NCBI RefSeq assembly: GCF_001544975.2
Contig: NZ_FCOG02000012.1
Coordinates: 62,001 to 126,000 of the forward strand
DNA: 64,000 nt
Source: Caballeronia arationis
GTDB taxonomy: Bacteria > Pseudomonadota > Gammaproteobacteria > Burkholderiales > Burkholderiaceae
Reading direction: 5' to 3'
Shown: positions 18,563 to 27,813 of the stretch, in pieces
Position numbering within the stretch: the stretch's first letter is position 1
Layout of the letters: every line of letters starts with the position of its first letter
The notes under the pieces: generated by a model
Told to the model about the DNA's origin: nothing
Database searches by the model: none
The model's input: the letters and a program-made list of their open reading frames with translations, nothing else
Translations under genes and position numbers: made by a program

Positions 18563-19153
18563 TTACGGCTTGGTGGTGGGCGCCGCGCCGCTCGCCGCGC
18601 CTTCGCCCGGCGCACCGCGATGATTGCTCCAGCGCTCATGCATCTTCTGCTCGTGCTCGTGCATCTTTGCGAAGTGCTTCTTGAGCGCCGAGCTGACGGT
18701 CGTCTTCTGCTGGTCGTTCAGCGAGTTGTAGAAGTTGAGCCACGCGGTGGCCGTCTGCTCGCGCAACTGCGCGTTCTGTTCTTCGATCTTCTGATGCGCG
18801 GCGTGCATCGCGTTCAGGTCGAGGATCGGCTGCTGCGCCATCGACTTGAACTGCTCGCGCATCTGCTTGTGGCTTTCGCGCATCGCCGTGTGGTTCTGCT
18901 TCATCGTGTCGAGCGCGTTCTGCCACAGCTTTTCCTGGTCGGCGTTAAGCTTCAGTTGCCCGTGCAGCTCGTTCAGCTGCTTTTGCATGCGCATTTCCAT
19001 GCGATGTCCGCCGGGACCGCCAGGGCCGCCCATGCTCATGCCGGGACCGCCGGGCGGCGGCGCGTCGGCGGCGGGCGTGGCGGCGTTGGCGGCGCCGATC
19101 GTCATGGCGAGCGCAGCGGCGGCGACGGCGAGGATTCGGGATTGCTTCAGCAT
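18563..19153 (-). CDS. Spy/CpxP-like periplasmic protein (LTXXQ type)
   Basis: A 196-residue exported protein: signal peptide of about 24 residues ending ANAA, a Gly/Pro/Met-rich linker (PPPGGPGMSMGGPGGPGG), then a mostly helical, Gln/Met/Lys-rich domain with the weak LTXXQ-like elements LNADQEKLW and LNDQQK. This fits the Spy/CpxP family of periplasmic chaperone or envelope-stress sensors. GGAG stands 7 bases before ATG 19153. It is divergent from a two-component system of OmpR type, across a region with repeated TGTTACG elements, so regulation by that system is likely but inferred. Confidence 0.8.
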   Translation of the reverse strand: MLKQSRILAVAAAALAMTIGAANAATPAADAPPPGGPGMSMGGPGGPGGHRMEMRMQKQLNELHGQLKLNADQEKLWQNALDTMKQNHTAMRESHKQMREQFKSMAQQPILDLNAMHAAHQKIEEQNAQLREQTATAWLNFYNSLNDQQKTTVSSALKKHFAKMHEHEQKMHERWSNHRGAPGEGAASGAAPTTKP

Positions 19154-19262
19154 CGTGGACTCCTTTATTGATGTACGAGGCCGAGTCGGCGAAGCTTGGG
19201 TAGAGGTGAACAAGACTCACGCCTTCGGTAAGACACAGCGTAGAGTTTCCTCACAACGGCCG

Positions 19263-19329
19263 TGTTACGGCGAGCGTCGTGCTTGTTACGCCGGTTTACG
19301 AGCCGCTTTCGCCGTAACACCCGGTAACC
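19263..19329. promoter_or_regulatory. Cluster of TGTTACG repeats, likely response-regulator sites
   Basis: TGTTACG occurs at 19263-19269 and 19284-19290, exactly two helical turns apart; TTTACG follows at 19295-19300, and the inverted forms CGTAACA and GGTAACC lie at 19313-19319 and 19323-19329. Direct repeats with helical spacing are typical for OmpR-family regulators. They sit between the Spy-like gene and its divergent regulator gene. Confidence 0.55.
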
Positions 19330-19384
19330 CTTTGCGGCGCGTTCGCCGCCAATCCGGCGAAGGCCGCGCGTTAAACTTGCCTCC

Positions 19385-20107
19385 ATGACTACTCAAATCC
19401 TTGTCGTCGATGACGACGCTGAACTTCGCGATCTCCTGCGCGACTATCTGGTCCGGCAGGGCATCGAAGTGTCCGTGCTGCACGACGCCGGCGCGCTCGA
19501 GCGGCGCATCGAGCGCGAACGCCCGGATCTCATCGTGCTCGACCTGATGATGCCGGGCGTCGACGGCCTGACCGCCCTCAGAAAACTGCGCGCTTCCGGC
19601 GACGACATCCCGGTCATCATGCTGACCGCGCGCGCCGACGACGTGGACCGCATCGTCGGCCTGGAACTCGGCGCGGACGACTACCTCGGCAAGCCGTTCA
19701 ATCCGCGGGAACTGCTCGCGCGCGTGCAGGCGGTGCTCAGGCGGCGGCGCACGATTCCGTCGGCGGCGCCCGAGCAGCGCGAGCCGTTCTCGTTCGGGCG
19801 CTTCAGGCTCGACTTCCAGTCGCGCACGCTGCAGCAGGACGACAAGCCGATCACGCTCTCGGGCAGCGAATTCGCGCTCTTGAAGATTTTCGTCAACAAC
19901 CCGATGCGCACGCTCACCCGCGAACGCCTGCTCGAACTGCTGCACGGCCCGGAATACGACGGCACCGACCGCGGCATCGACGTGCAGGTGTGGCGTCTGC
20001 GGCGAATCCTGGAAACCGACCCGTCCGCGCCGCGCTTCATCCAGACCGTGCGCGGACGCGGCTACGTGTTCGTGCCCGACGGCGAGCAAAATGCGCCGGC
20101 CCATTGA
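19385..20107 (+). CDS. OmpR-family two-component response regulator
   Basis: 240 residues: receiver domain about 1-120 with the acidic pair at 10-11, phospho-acceptor Asp53 (VLDLMMPG), Thr81 and Lys103 (GKPF), then a winged-helix DNA-binding domain about 135-232 ending RGRGYVFVPDG. It reads like OmpR/RisA rather than PhoB. The stop overlaps the kinase start by 17 bases, so the two are translationally coupled. Likely targets are its own promoter and the divergent Spy-like gene, through the TGTTACG repeats at 19263-19329. Confidence 0.92.
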   Translation: MTTQILVVDDDAELRDLLRDYLVRQGIEVSVLHDAGALERRIERERPDLIVLDLMMPGVDGLTALRKLRASGDDIPVIMLTARADDVDRIVGLELGADDYLGKPFNPRELLARVQAVLRRRRTIPSAAPEQREPFSFGRFRLDFQSRTLQQDDKPITLSGSEFALLKIFVNNPMRTLTRERLLELLHGPEYDGTDRGIDVQVWRLRRILETDPSAPRFIQTVRGRGYVFVPDGEQNAPAH

Positions 20108-21443
20108 TTCGCTGTTCGGCCGACTGGTCCTGCTCGTCATCGGCGTGCTGGTCCTGTCGCATGTGGCGTGGTTCGCGGTGATCCGCGTCGAGCGCGACAA
20201 CAACCAGACGCGCTACGCGGTGGAAGAAGCCACGTTCCTCGTCGATGCGGTGCGCCAGCACGTCGCCAATTCGCCGAACCAGCCGCTGCCGTCGCGCGTG
20301 CGGGTCGTCTCGGTGGATAGTCCCGACGTGCCGAAGCCGCCGCCCGTATCCGGCGACGAGGACGTTCCGCCGCCGATGGGCCGCTTTCTCGAAGACCTCC
20401 GCGACCGCCTGCCGGACGGCACCGAAGTGCGTCTCGGCGAACCGGGCGCGCCGCCGAGCATCTGGGTGAAGGGCATCAAGGACACGGACTGGATCGTCGT
20501 GCCGGTGCAGCCGCTGCGCCCGCCGCGGTCGCGCGACCGGATGCTTGTGTGGCTTGCGATCATCTTTTCGACCGCCGTGATGGCAGCGCTGCTCGCTGCA
20601 TGGCAGTTACAGCAGCCGCTGCGCTCGCTCGCGCAGGCGGTCGCGCGCTTCGGCCGCGGCCAGCCGACGCCGCCCGTGCCCGAACGCGGCCCGCGCGAAC
20701 TGCGGCAGCTGACGCACGGTTTCAACCAGATGGTCCGCGAGGTCTCGCAGACCGAAAACGACCGCGCGGTGATGCTGGCGGGCGTTGCGCATGACCTGAA
20801 GACGCCGCTCGCGCGCCTGCGGCTGCGCGCCGAGATGATGGAAGAGGCGAAGCTGCGCGACGGCGTGGTGCGCGACGTCGATTCGATGGCGCATATCGTC
20901 GACCAGTTTCTGGTGTTCGCGCACGATCGCGCCGATGGCAGCGAGCCGATCGAAGTGGATCAGCAGTGCGAGAAGATCGCGCGGACCTATCGCGCGGTGG
21001 CGCCGGGCGCCCAGCCGGTTCAGACGCGGCTCGAAGCCGGTCCGGACTTCGTGCTGCCCGCCGCGACGCTAGACCGTGTTCTGTCGAATCTGCTCGACAA
21101 CGCCCACGCATACGGCGCGCCGCCCGTCGTGATCGAGACCTCGCGCGGGGCAAACGGCTGGAAATTGCGGGTGGCGGACCACGGCGGCGGCATCGCGCCG
21201 GACGATCTCATCAAGGCCAGCCGGCCGTTCGTGCGCCTCGATCCGGCGCGCGGCGGCAGCGGCCACAGCGGGCTAGGTCTTGCGATCGTCGAGCGGCTCG
21301 CGCGGCGCGCGGGCGGAGAATGCGAAATCGGCAATCACCAGGGCGGCGGACTGCAGGTGTTGATGACGTTCCCGTTCGATGTCGCGACGCGCCCCGTCGC
21401 CGAGCGGCGGGTGGGCTCGCACCGCGAGGAACGGGCGATCTGA
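20091..21443 (+). CDS. Sensor histidine kinase (EnvZ/RisS-like)
   Basis: Inner-membrane kinase of 450 residues: helix about 10-32, a periplasmic sensor of about 115 residues rich in Pro and acidic residues, helix about 152-172, HAMP domain, H-box AGVAHDLKTPLARLRL with phospho-acceptor His234, and an HATPase domain with N-box (LDRVLSNLLDNAHAYG), DHGGGI and GHSGLGLAIV. It phosphorylates the regulator encoded just upstream, with which it overlaps by 17 bases. The signal is unknown; adjacency to a Spy/CpxP-like protein hints at envelope state. Confidence 0.92.
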   Translation: MRRPIDSLFGRLVLLVIGVLVLSHVAWFAVIRVERDNNQTRYAVEEATFLVDAVRQHVANSPNQPLPSRVRVVSVDSPDVPKPPPVSGDEDVPPPMGRFLEDLRDRLPDGTEVRLGEPGAPPSIWVKGIKDTDWIVVPVQPLRPPRSRDRMLVWLAIIFSTAVMAALLAAWQLQQPLRSLAQAVARFGRGQPTPPVPERGPRELRQLTHGFNQMVREVSQTENDRAVMLAGVAHDLKTPLARLRLRAEMMEEAKLRDGVVRDVDSMAHIVDQFLVFAHDRADGSEPIEVDQQCEKIARTYRAVAPGAQPVQTRLEAGPDFVLPAATLDRVLSNLLDNAHAYGAPPVVIETSRGANGWKLRVADHGGGIAPDDLIKASRPFVRLDPARGGSGHSGLGLAIVERLARRAGGECEIGNHQGGGLQVLMTFPFDVATRPVAERRVGSHREERAI

Positions 21444-21472
21444 GCGGGTTTGAGTAAGAGTGCGTCGGACCT

Positions 21473-21736
21473 TCAGTCGAAGAGCGTTTCCAGCGCGGAG
21501 GCGGCTTCGCTGTCGACGGTGTTGTAGGTCACGGTGGACGCCTCGAAGATGTAGTGGGTCGTGTACTTGCCGAGCCGCCCGAGAATCTCTTCCTGGATGA
21601 CTTCCGGCGCGACGTCGATCTTCAGGAACCAGGCGGTCGATGAAAGCCGGGTCTGGAACGAGCCATACTCGGCGAGCAGGTGGTCGAATGCTTCAGCGTC
21701 CTGATCGCGGCAGACGATGACCAGATTTCCCTTCAT
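21473..21736 (-). CDS. Small conserved protein, possible Cas2/SinR-like fold
   Basis: 87 residues, no signal peptide. The order is beta strand (NLVIVCRDQ), helix with DHLLAEYG, a strand with the LSSTAWFLKID segment, helix (EVIQEEILGRLGKY) and strand (THYIFEAST). This resembles the ferredoxin-like SinR/Cas2/VapD group, where a short protein has the pattern S-T-x-W-x-[LI] in the middle. No cas genes or repeats are nearby, so a CRISPR role is unlikely. Single gene convergent with the histidine kinase gene. The family link is tentative. Confidence 0.65.
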   Translation of the reverse strand: MKGNLVIVCRDQDAEAFDHLLAEYGSFQTRLSSTAWFLKIDVAPEVIQEEILGRLGKYTTHYIFEASTVTYNTVDSEAASALETLFD

Positions 21737-21856
21737 GCAAACCTCCAGAGGACAGCGGCGTCGGATATCGAACGTCGATGATACCTGCTGCGCGTCGAGC
21801 GCGTCCGGAGGCGGTTTTGTGGCGCGGCGAAGGGTTCTTTTCGGCCTGCGCGGCGG

Positions 21857-23542
21857 TCATTTGCCGGTGAGCGAGTTTTCCGGCCGCCGCGCGGGCGGCA
21901 TGGAATCGGCGGGGCGGACCTCGCTGCGATCGCGGCCGCGCGATTTGGCTTCGTAGAGTGCCAGGTCCGCGCGGCTCAGGATCCATTCCGTTGCGTCGCC
22001 CTCGGCCAGTTCCGTGATGCCGATGCTCACGGAAAGCGCGGCTTCCTCGGGGAGATGCGCGCAATGCTCGTGGTGGAAGCGCTTCCTCAGGCGTTCGAGC
22101 ACGGCCTGCGCGTCGGCGAGCGACGTCTGTGGCAGCAGCAGCCCGAATTCCTCGCCGCCAAGCCGGCCGATCGCATCGCTCGGGCGAAGCTGCGCGCGGC
22201 ACACTTCCACGAAATGCTCGAGCGCCCGGTCTCCGGAAGCGTGTCCGAAACGGTCGTTGATCTGCTTGAAGTAGTCGAGATCGGCGATCGCGACCGACAG
22301 CGGCGTGCCCGCCGCACGCGCCAGTTCCACCTCGTGACGCAGCGTGTCGAGGAAATAGCGGCGCGAGAGCGCGCCCGTCAGCGCGTCGTGGCGCGCTTCC
22401 GCCGAAAGCAGGGTATTGGCGGCCTGCAACTGCTCGGCGAGATCGCGCGTTGCCCGGTGCAGGCGCCGCTCGCGCGAGTACGACGTCGCGATCACGGTCG
22501 CGAGCGCGACGATCCCGAGCATCGTCAGGAACACGAGAATGCGGTCGCGGCTGTGGTTGCGCGTGAGGTCGGGCCAGCTCGTGAGCGGATGCACGATATG
22601 CGCCGAGAGGCCCGAATTCAGGCCCGTGCGTTCGTCGTAGAGGGCGGGCGTCGAACTGCCGTTCGCCGAATAGAAGGAATTCGCGACCGCGCTCGGCAGC
22701 CACTTCTCGGTCGCGCGGATCTGCTCGCCGACACGCGCGACGTGCAGTTGCGGAAACGCTTCACGACGATAGTGATCGACGCGCTCCTCGACCGTCATCT
22801 TCGTGACCGGCGCATCGGGCAGCGCTTCGTATTCGAGCCGGCCGTCGTGCGCCATCACGACGACGCCGTTCTCGTCCGTGACGAAGGTGCCCGCGCGCGA
22901 CACCCAGTGCCGCAGCCGGTCGATGCTCACCTTCGCGATCAGCGCGCCGACGAGAAAGCCGTCGTCGTAGACGGGCGCCGCGATGAAGATGCCCGGCTCG
23001 CCCGACAGCCGTCCGACGCCGTACATCTCGACGAAACCACCGAGCAGCGCGCGCGCCACGTAGCCGCGCCCGCTCATGTCGAAGCCGATGAAGCTGTTGT
23101 CGTCGGTTGCGTTGCTCGACGCGACGCACACCCCCTGATCGTTGACGAGCCAGACCGAATCCAGCCCGGAAAAGCCCTGCGCGTCGTGCAGGAAGTTGTT
23201 GACCTTGACGAGTTCGGGGCGCGCCATCCAGTCGGCGCGGCGCTCGGATTCCGTCGCGGGAGGCTTCGAGGCATAATGCCGCGACTCGACGAGCGCATGC
23301 TGCATCAGGTCCATCTGGGCCAGCGTGGCGGGAATCGCGCGCGACATCGCCAGGTCGCTCGCGATGATCTGCGCCATGTTGTCGACGATCGATGCCGCCA
23401 TCTGGCGCTCCGCGCGTACCGTGGCGGACATTTCTTGTTGTACCATTCGGTCCGACAGCGCGCCGGCCGCGACCCAGCACGCGCATGCGAGCAACGCGAG
23501 GGCGAGCGTCGCGGTCACACGGTGCAAGGTTGTCTTGTTCAT
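21857..23542 (-). CDS. Diguanylate cyclase with periplasmic Cache sensor
   Basis: Membrane c-di-GMP synthase, 561 residues: N-terminal helix about 8-30, a long periplasmic double-Cache sensor about 35-340 (WLVNDQGVCVASS, GFDMSGRGYVARAL, VYDDGFLVGALIAKVS), a second helix about 347-367, and a GGDEF domain about 390-545. The active-site motif is GGEEF at about 462-466. RPSD stands five residues before it, so the inhibitory I-site (RxxD) is present and product inhibition is expected. It is divergent from the ABC genes at 24112 across a 569-base gap. The ligand is unknown. Confidence 0.9.
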   Translation of the reverse strand: MNKTTLHRVTATLALALLACACWVAAGALSDRMVQQEMSATVRAERQMAASIVDNMAQIIASDLAMSRAIPATLAQMDLMQHALVESRHYASKPPATESERRADWMARPELVKVNNFLHDAQGFSGLDSVWLVNDQGVCVASSNATDDNSFIGFDMSGRGYVARALLGGFVEMYGVGRLSGEPGIFIAAPVYDDGFLVGALIAKVSIDRLRHWVSRAGTFVTDENGVVVMAHDGRLEYEALPDAPVTKMTVEERVDHYRREAFPQLHVARVGEQIRATEKWLPSAVANSFYSANGSSTPALYDERTGLNSGLSAHIVHPLTSWPDLTRNHSRDRILVFLTMLGIVALATVIATSYSRERRLHRATRDLAEQLQAANTLLSAEARHDALTGALSRRYFLDTLRHEVELARAAGTPLSVAIADLDYFKQINDRFGHASGDRALEHFVEVCRAQLRPSDAIGRLGGEEFGLLLPQTSLADAQAVLERLRKRFHHEHCAHLPEEAALSVSIGITELAEGDATEWILSRADLALYEAKSRGRDRSEVRPADSMPPARRPENSLTGK

Positions 23543-24111
23543 CGATCCTCTAGTCGCGAAGGGCGCATCGGCCGGACAATTCTTCTTTTAGCAGACAAGC
23601 CACGATTGGACGATGTTTTTGTCCGCCTATCAAGCGTCTTGTCGGTCCGGGCGGAGGAGAACGACAAAAAAGCCGGTTTTTGCCGCTGCTGCAAGCCTGT
23701 TTTCGCATTTCCGGCGCGCCGCGTGCCGACCGGTCGTGCGCGCGGGGCCGCTTTCGAACGGGCGCGCACGGACACGTTCCTCGCCGACGTTTCGTCTTGT
23801 TCTGGCATTGGCCTTCATTTTGCCTCGCATGTGCCGATGAGCAACAGTCGCCGCGCGTCGTCCGCGGTTGTGCCTGTCACGAAGGTTGGTGTAGTGTCGA
23901 TCGGTTCGAAATCAGCAAGACGCGTGGCCGGCGTTTCGGAAAGCGGCGCGACAGGCTCGCGGGGAAAGAAGCAGGACAGAAACGCTCAACCGATGCATCC
24001 GCTTACCCGCCGACGGCTTCCTGGAACTACGCGGCATGCGCCGCCCGAGCACTCGAGCAAGATCCCGCGCCGCGCGCGGGCAGCAATAGAAGCCTCACGG
24101 GGAGGGCCCTG
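23543..24111. other. 569-base divergent intergenic region
   Basis: It lies between the diguanylate cyclase (minus) and the ABC permease (plus). I find no supported gene. An inverted pair TTTTTGTC (23616-23623) and GACAAAAA (23663-23670) is present; the same GACAAAA element recurs near sigma-54-linked genes further along. Promoters for both flanking genes must lie here but no clear -35/-10 pair stands out. Confidence 0.5.
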
Positions 24112-25863
24112 ATGGATTTTGGTTTCAATCTGAATCGCATGGCGAACGCGTCGGCGTGGCGGCTCCTGCCCAATCGCTGGGACTTCGTCGCGTTCCCGAT
24201 GATCATCTGCATCATCGCGCTCGCGGCCGTCGGTTTTCACGAGACGATGGCGCCGATCTCGACCCTGCAAAGCCAGGCGATTTCGCTCGATCCGTCGAAC
24301 CTGCCGGAATACGCGCTGCGCACCACGCTGCGCATGCTGGCGGCAATGGTCGCCTCGCTCGTGTTCACGCTCGTCTACGGCACGCTCGCGGCGAAGAGCC
24401 GGCGCGCGTCGCTCGTGCTCGTGCCGGTGCTCGACATCCTGCAGTCGGTGCCGGTGCTCGGCTACATTTCGTTTACCGTCACCTTCTTCCTCGCCCTTTT
24501 CCCGGGCCGCGTGATTGGCGCCGAGTGCGCCGCGATCTTCGCGATCTTCACGAGCCAGGCGTGGAACATGACGTTCAGCTTCTATCAGTCGCTGCGCACG
24601 GTGCCGCGCGACCTCGACGAAGTCTCGCGCGGCTTTCATCTCACCAACTGGCAGCGCTTCTGGAAGCTCGAAGTGCCGTTCTCGATGCCGGGCCTCATCT
24701 GGAACATGATGATGTCGATGTCGGGCGGCTGGTTTTTCGTGGTCGCGTCCGAGGCGATCACGGTCGGCAATCGCACCATCGTGCTGCCGGGCATCGGCGC
24801 GTATCTGGCCACGGCCATCGGCGAGCGAAATCTCGGCGCGATCGGCTGGGTGATCCTGACGATGACCGTCGTGATCCTCGCCTACGACCAGTTGATGTTC
24901 CGGCCGCTCGTCGCGTGGGCCGACAAGTTCCGCATGGAGACGACGAGTTCGGGCAATGCGCCGGAGTCGTGGCTGCTCGACCTGATTCGCCGCACCCGGC
25001 TGATTCACCGGCTGCTCGTGCCGGCCGGCTGGCTCTTCGCGAAAGCGGCGCGCGTGCCGCTGAAACTGCCGTCGCTTCAAGGCGTGCGCCTGTCGCTGCC
25101 GAAGGCCGCGTCCTCGACGCGCGCCGGCGACATCACGTGGGCCGCGGTCGTCCTGCTGGTGACGGCGATCGTCGTGTGGAAGGTGACGGCCTTCGTGATG
25201 ACGGGTGTCACGTGGCATGAAGTGGGGCACGTGTTCGTGCTCGGGCTGATCACGCTGTTGCGCGTGGTCGTGCTGATCGCGATCGCTTCGGTGATCTGGG
25301 TGCCGGTGGGCGTGCTGATCGGGCTGCGTCCGGCTCTGGCGGAGAAGATCCAGCCCGTCGCGCAGTTCCTCGCGGCCTTTCCGGCGAACCTGCTGTTTCC
25401 GGTATTCGTCGTCGTGATCGTGAGGTTCGACCTGAACCCGGACATCTGGCTCTCGCCGCTGATCGTGCTCGGAACGCAGTGGTATATCCTCTTCAACGTG
25501 ATCGCGGGCGCGACGTCCTATCCGAACGACTATCGCGAGGCCGCGACCAACTTCCAGATCAAGGGCTGGCAGTGGTGGCGCCAGGCGATGCTGCCGGGCA
25601 TTTTCCCTTACTACATTACCGGCGCGATCACGGCCTCGGGCGGCGCGTGGAACGCGAGCATCGTCGCGGAAGCCGTGTCTTGGGGGCAGACGAAGCTCGT
25701 CGCGCACGGTCTCGGCGCCTATATCGCCGAGACGACCGCCGTCGGCGACTACCCGAAGATCATTCTCGGCATCGCCGTGATGTCGCTCTTTGTCACGCTG
25801 TTCAACCGACTGCTGTGGCGCCCGATGTATGCGTACGCCGAAGCGAAGCTCCGGCTGGATTGA
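24112..25863 (+). CDS. Fused two-domain ABC transporter permease (NitT/TauT-like)
   Basis: 583 residues containing two complete binding-protein-dependent permease domains in tandem (about 60-270 and 350-575). Each has its own EAA loop: DEVSRGFHLTNWQRFWKLEVPFSMPGL in the first and REAATNFQIKGWQWWRQAMLPGIFP in the second. Such double permeases pair with one ATPase, here the gene starting 12 bases downstream. The family is grouped with nitrate/sulfonate/bicarbonate importers, but the substrate is not established. The start is ATG 24112 behind GGAGGG. No periplasmic binding protein is encoded nearby. Confidence 0.9.
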   Translation: MDFGFNLNRMANASAWRLLPNRWDFVAFPMIICIIALAAVGFHETMAPISTLQSQAISLDPSNLPEYALRTTLRMLAAMVASLVFTLVYGTLAAKSRRASLVLVPVLDILQSVPVLGYISFTVTFFLALFPGRVIGAECAAIFAIFTSQAWNMTFSFYQSLRTVPRDLDEVSRGFHLTNWQRFWKLEVPFSMPGLIWNMMMSMSGGWFFVVASEAITVGNRTIVLPGIGAYLATAIGERNLGAIGWVILTMTVVILAYDQLMFRPLVAWADKFRMETTSSGNAPESWLLDLIRRTRLIHRLLVPAGWLFAKAARVPLKLPSLQGVRLSLPKAASSTRAGDITWAAVVLLVTAIVVWKVTAFVMTGVTWHEVGHVFVLGLITLLRVVVLIAIASVIWVPVGVLIGLRPALAEKIQPVAQFLAAFPANLLFPVFVVVIVRFDLNPDIWLSPLIVLGTQWYILFNVIAGATSYPNDYREAATNFQIKGWQWWRQAMLPGIFPYYITGAITASGGAWNASIVAEAVSWGQTKLVAHGLGAYIAETTAVGDYPKIILGIAVMSLFVTLFNRLLWRPMYAYAEAKLRLD

Positions 25864-25875
25864 GGACGAGTTCCG

Positions 25876-27237
25876 ATGCAGAACGTGAAGAACATGCAAA
25901 CGCCCACGCAGCAAAACACCGCGACGTCGACCGCCGCGCCGTCAGGTCCGCGCCTCGGCAGCGAAATCCTGCGCGTCGACAACGTGAGCCGCGGCTTCAA
26001 CAAGACGCAGGGCGAACTGCTCGTGCTCGAAGACGCGAACTTGTCGCTGCGCGAAGGTGAGATCGTCGGCCTGCTCGGGCGCTCGGGGTCGGGCAAGTCC
26101 ACCTTGCTGCGGATCATCGCGGGGCTGATCGAGCCGACGGCGGGCGAAGTCACCTATCTGAACGAGCCGTTACGCGGTCCGGCGAAAGGCGTCGCGATGG
26201 TGTTCCAGACTTTCGCGCTGTTTCCCTGGCTGACCGTGCTGCAGAACGTGGAAGCCGGTCTCGAAGCGCAGGGCGTCGGCGCGCGCGAGCGGCGCGAGCG
26301 CGCGCTTGCCGCGATCGACCTGATCGGCCTCGACGGTTTCGAGAACGCGTATCCGCGCGAGCTGTCGGGCGGCATGCGCCAGCGCGTGGGCTTCGCGCGC
26401 GCGCTCGTCGTCGATCCCACGTTGCTCCTGATGGACGAGCCGTTTTCCGCGCTCGACGTGCTGACCGCCGAGAACCTGCGCACCGATCTGCTCGATCTCT
26501 GGACGCAAGGGCGCATGCCGATCAAGTCGGTGCTGATCGTCACGCACAACATCGAGGAAGCCGTCTTCATGTGCGACCGGATTCTGGTGCTGTCGTCGAA
26601 TCCGGGACGCGTGATGGCCGAGATCAAGGTGCCGTTCAAGCATCCGCGCAACCGGCTCGACCCGGCGTTCCGCCGGCTCGTCGACGACATCTACGCAAAG
26701 ATGACCGCCCGCAAGCTCGGCGAGGCGACGAAGAAGGGGCTCGAGCTCGGAAGCTGGCTGCCGAACGTGTCGACGAACCTGATGGCGGGTCTGATCGAAA
26801 CGCTCGCCGCCGATCCGTACCACGGCCGCGCCGACATGCCGGAGATCGCGCGTTCGCTGCATCTCGAAGTGGACGATCTGTTTCCGGTGGCGGAAGTGCT
26901 GCAGCATCTCGGTTTCGCGGACGTGCGCGAGGGCGACATCTTCCTCACGCCGCCCGCGCGCGTGTTCGCGGAGTTCGGCACGCAGGAGCGCAAGATGATG
27001 TTCGCGGAGCATCTGCTGCGGCACATTCCGCTTGCCGCGCGAATCCGCAAGGTGCTGAACGAGCGCCCGGGGCATCGCGCGCCGCGCGTGCGCTTCGAGC
27101 AGGAGCTTGAGGACTTTCTCTCCGACAAGGCCGCCGAGGAGACGCTCGACGCGGTCATCACATGGGGACGTTACGGCGAGATCTTCTCGTATAACGACCA
27201 GACGGAGATGCTGAGTCTGGAGGACGTGGAATCCTGA
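25876..27237 (+). CDS. ABC ATPase with C-terminal AAA-associated domain
   Basis: 453 residues. The first 260 form a NitT/TauT-type ATPase: Walker A GRSGSGKST (about 74-82), Q-loop FQTFALFPW, signature LSGGMRQR and Walker B LLLMDEPFSALD. The remaining 190 residues form the AAA-associated domain found on a subset of nitrate/sulfonate ATPases (SLHLEVDDLFPVAEVLQHLGFADV and following), possibly a regulatory sensor. It follows the fused permease after 12 bases and ends at a strong terminator, so these two genes form the whole operon. The substrate is unknown. Confidence 0.9.
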   Translation: MQNVKNMQTPTQQNTATSTAAPSGPRLGSEILRVDNVSRGFNKTQGELLVLEDANLSLREGEIVGLLGRSGSGKSTLLRIIAGLIEPTAGEVTYLNEPLRGPAKGVAMVFQTFALFPWLTVLQNVEAGLEAQGVGARERRERALAAIDLIGLDGFENAYPRELSGGMRQRVGFARALVVDPTLLLMDEPFSALDVLTAENLRTDLLDLWTQGRMPIKSVLIVTHNIEEAVFMCDRILVLSSNPGRVMAEIKVPFKHPRNRLDPAFRRLVDDIYAKMTARKLGEATKKGLELGSWLPNVSTNLMAGLIETLAADPYHGRADMPEIARSLHLEVDDLFPVAEVLQHLGFADVREGDIFLTPPARVFAEFGTQERKMMFAEHLLRHIPLAARIRKVLNERPGHRAPRVRFEQELEDFLSDKAAEETLDAVITWGRYGEIFSYNDQTEMLSLEDVES

Positions 27238-27258
27238 TTCCTGGCTTCGTCGATATAA

Positions 27259-27287
27259 AAGGCGGCTCGCGTTGAGCCGCCTTTTTT
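27259..27287 (+). terminator. Terminator of the NitT/TauT-like ABC operon
   Basis: AAGGCGGCTC-GCGTT-GAGCCGCCTT, a perfect 10-bp stem followed by a T run, 21 bases after the ATPase stop. Confidence 0.88.
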
Positions 27288-27303
27288 CATGAGCGAGCCG
27301 AAT

Positions 27304-27813
27304 CTACTGAAGATTCCCCCACCGCTCGACGGCCGGTTCCGCCGAAGCCCACTTCCAGCCGCCCGGGTCCTTGCAGGTCGTCGCGAGGAACCAGCTTTGC
27401 GGCGCACCGGCCTCGTCGCCATCAACTACCGAGAACGCGAACTCGCGGCACTGCGCAAGCGCGCTGTTGAATTCGCGCAGCACGCGCACGTCGCCATGAC
27501 CGTTCTCGACCGGCAGCGTGTGCTTCACGTTCCACGGCCGCGTCTCGCCGATCGTCGATGCACCCGCCGTCACCGCGATCGCTTCCTGCTGATCCTTGTG
27601 CAGCGACTTCATCACGCGCTTTACGGCTTCGTCTGTCGCGGCCTGCACGACAATGCCGACGCCGATGCCGACCGCCGGATTGCTCGTCACCACGCCGGTG
27701 GCAAGACCCGCCGCCGCGCCGCTCGCCGCGCCAATCGACGACGACGCGCACCCGCTCACGAACGCGCAACTCGCAGCCGCGGCCGCGAATGTCAGGACGA
27801 GGCGCCCGGTCAT
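27304..27813 (-). CDS. Putative lipoprotein, paralogue of the upstream gene
   Basis: 169 residues. A hydrophobic leader ends in FVSGCASS, a lipobox, so the mature protein is probably lipidated at Cys. A glycine-zipper-like segment follows (AASGAAAGLATGVVTSNPAVGIGVGIVV). The C-terminus CKDPGGWKWASAEPAVERWGNLQ-like tail closely matches that of the product of the preceding gene, so the two are tandem paralogues. Start ATG 27813 overlaps the upstream stop by 4 bases (ATGA), meaning coupled translation. Function unknown. Confidence 0.78.
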   Translation of the reverse strand: MTGRLVLTFAAAAASCAFVSGCASSSIGAASGAAAGLATGVVTSNPAVGIGVGIVVQAATDEAVKRVMKSLHKDQQEAIAVTAGASTIGETRPWNVKHTLPVENGHGDVRVLREFNSALAQCREFAFSVVDGDEAGAPQSWFLATTCKDPGGWKWASAEPAVERWGNLQ

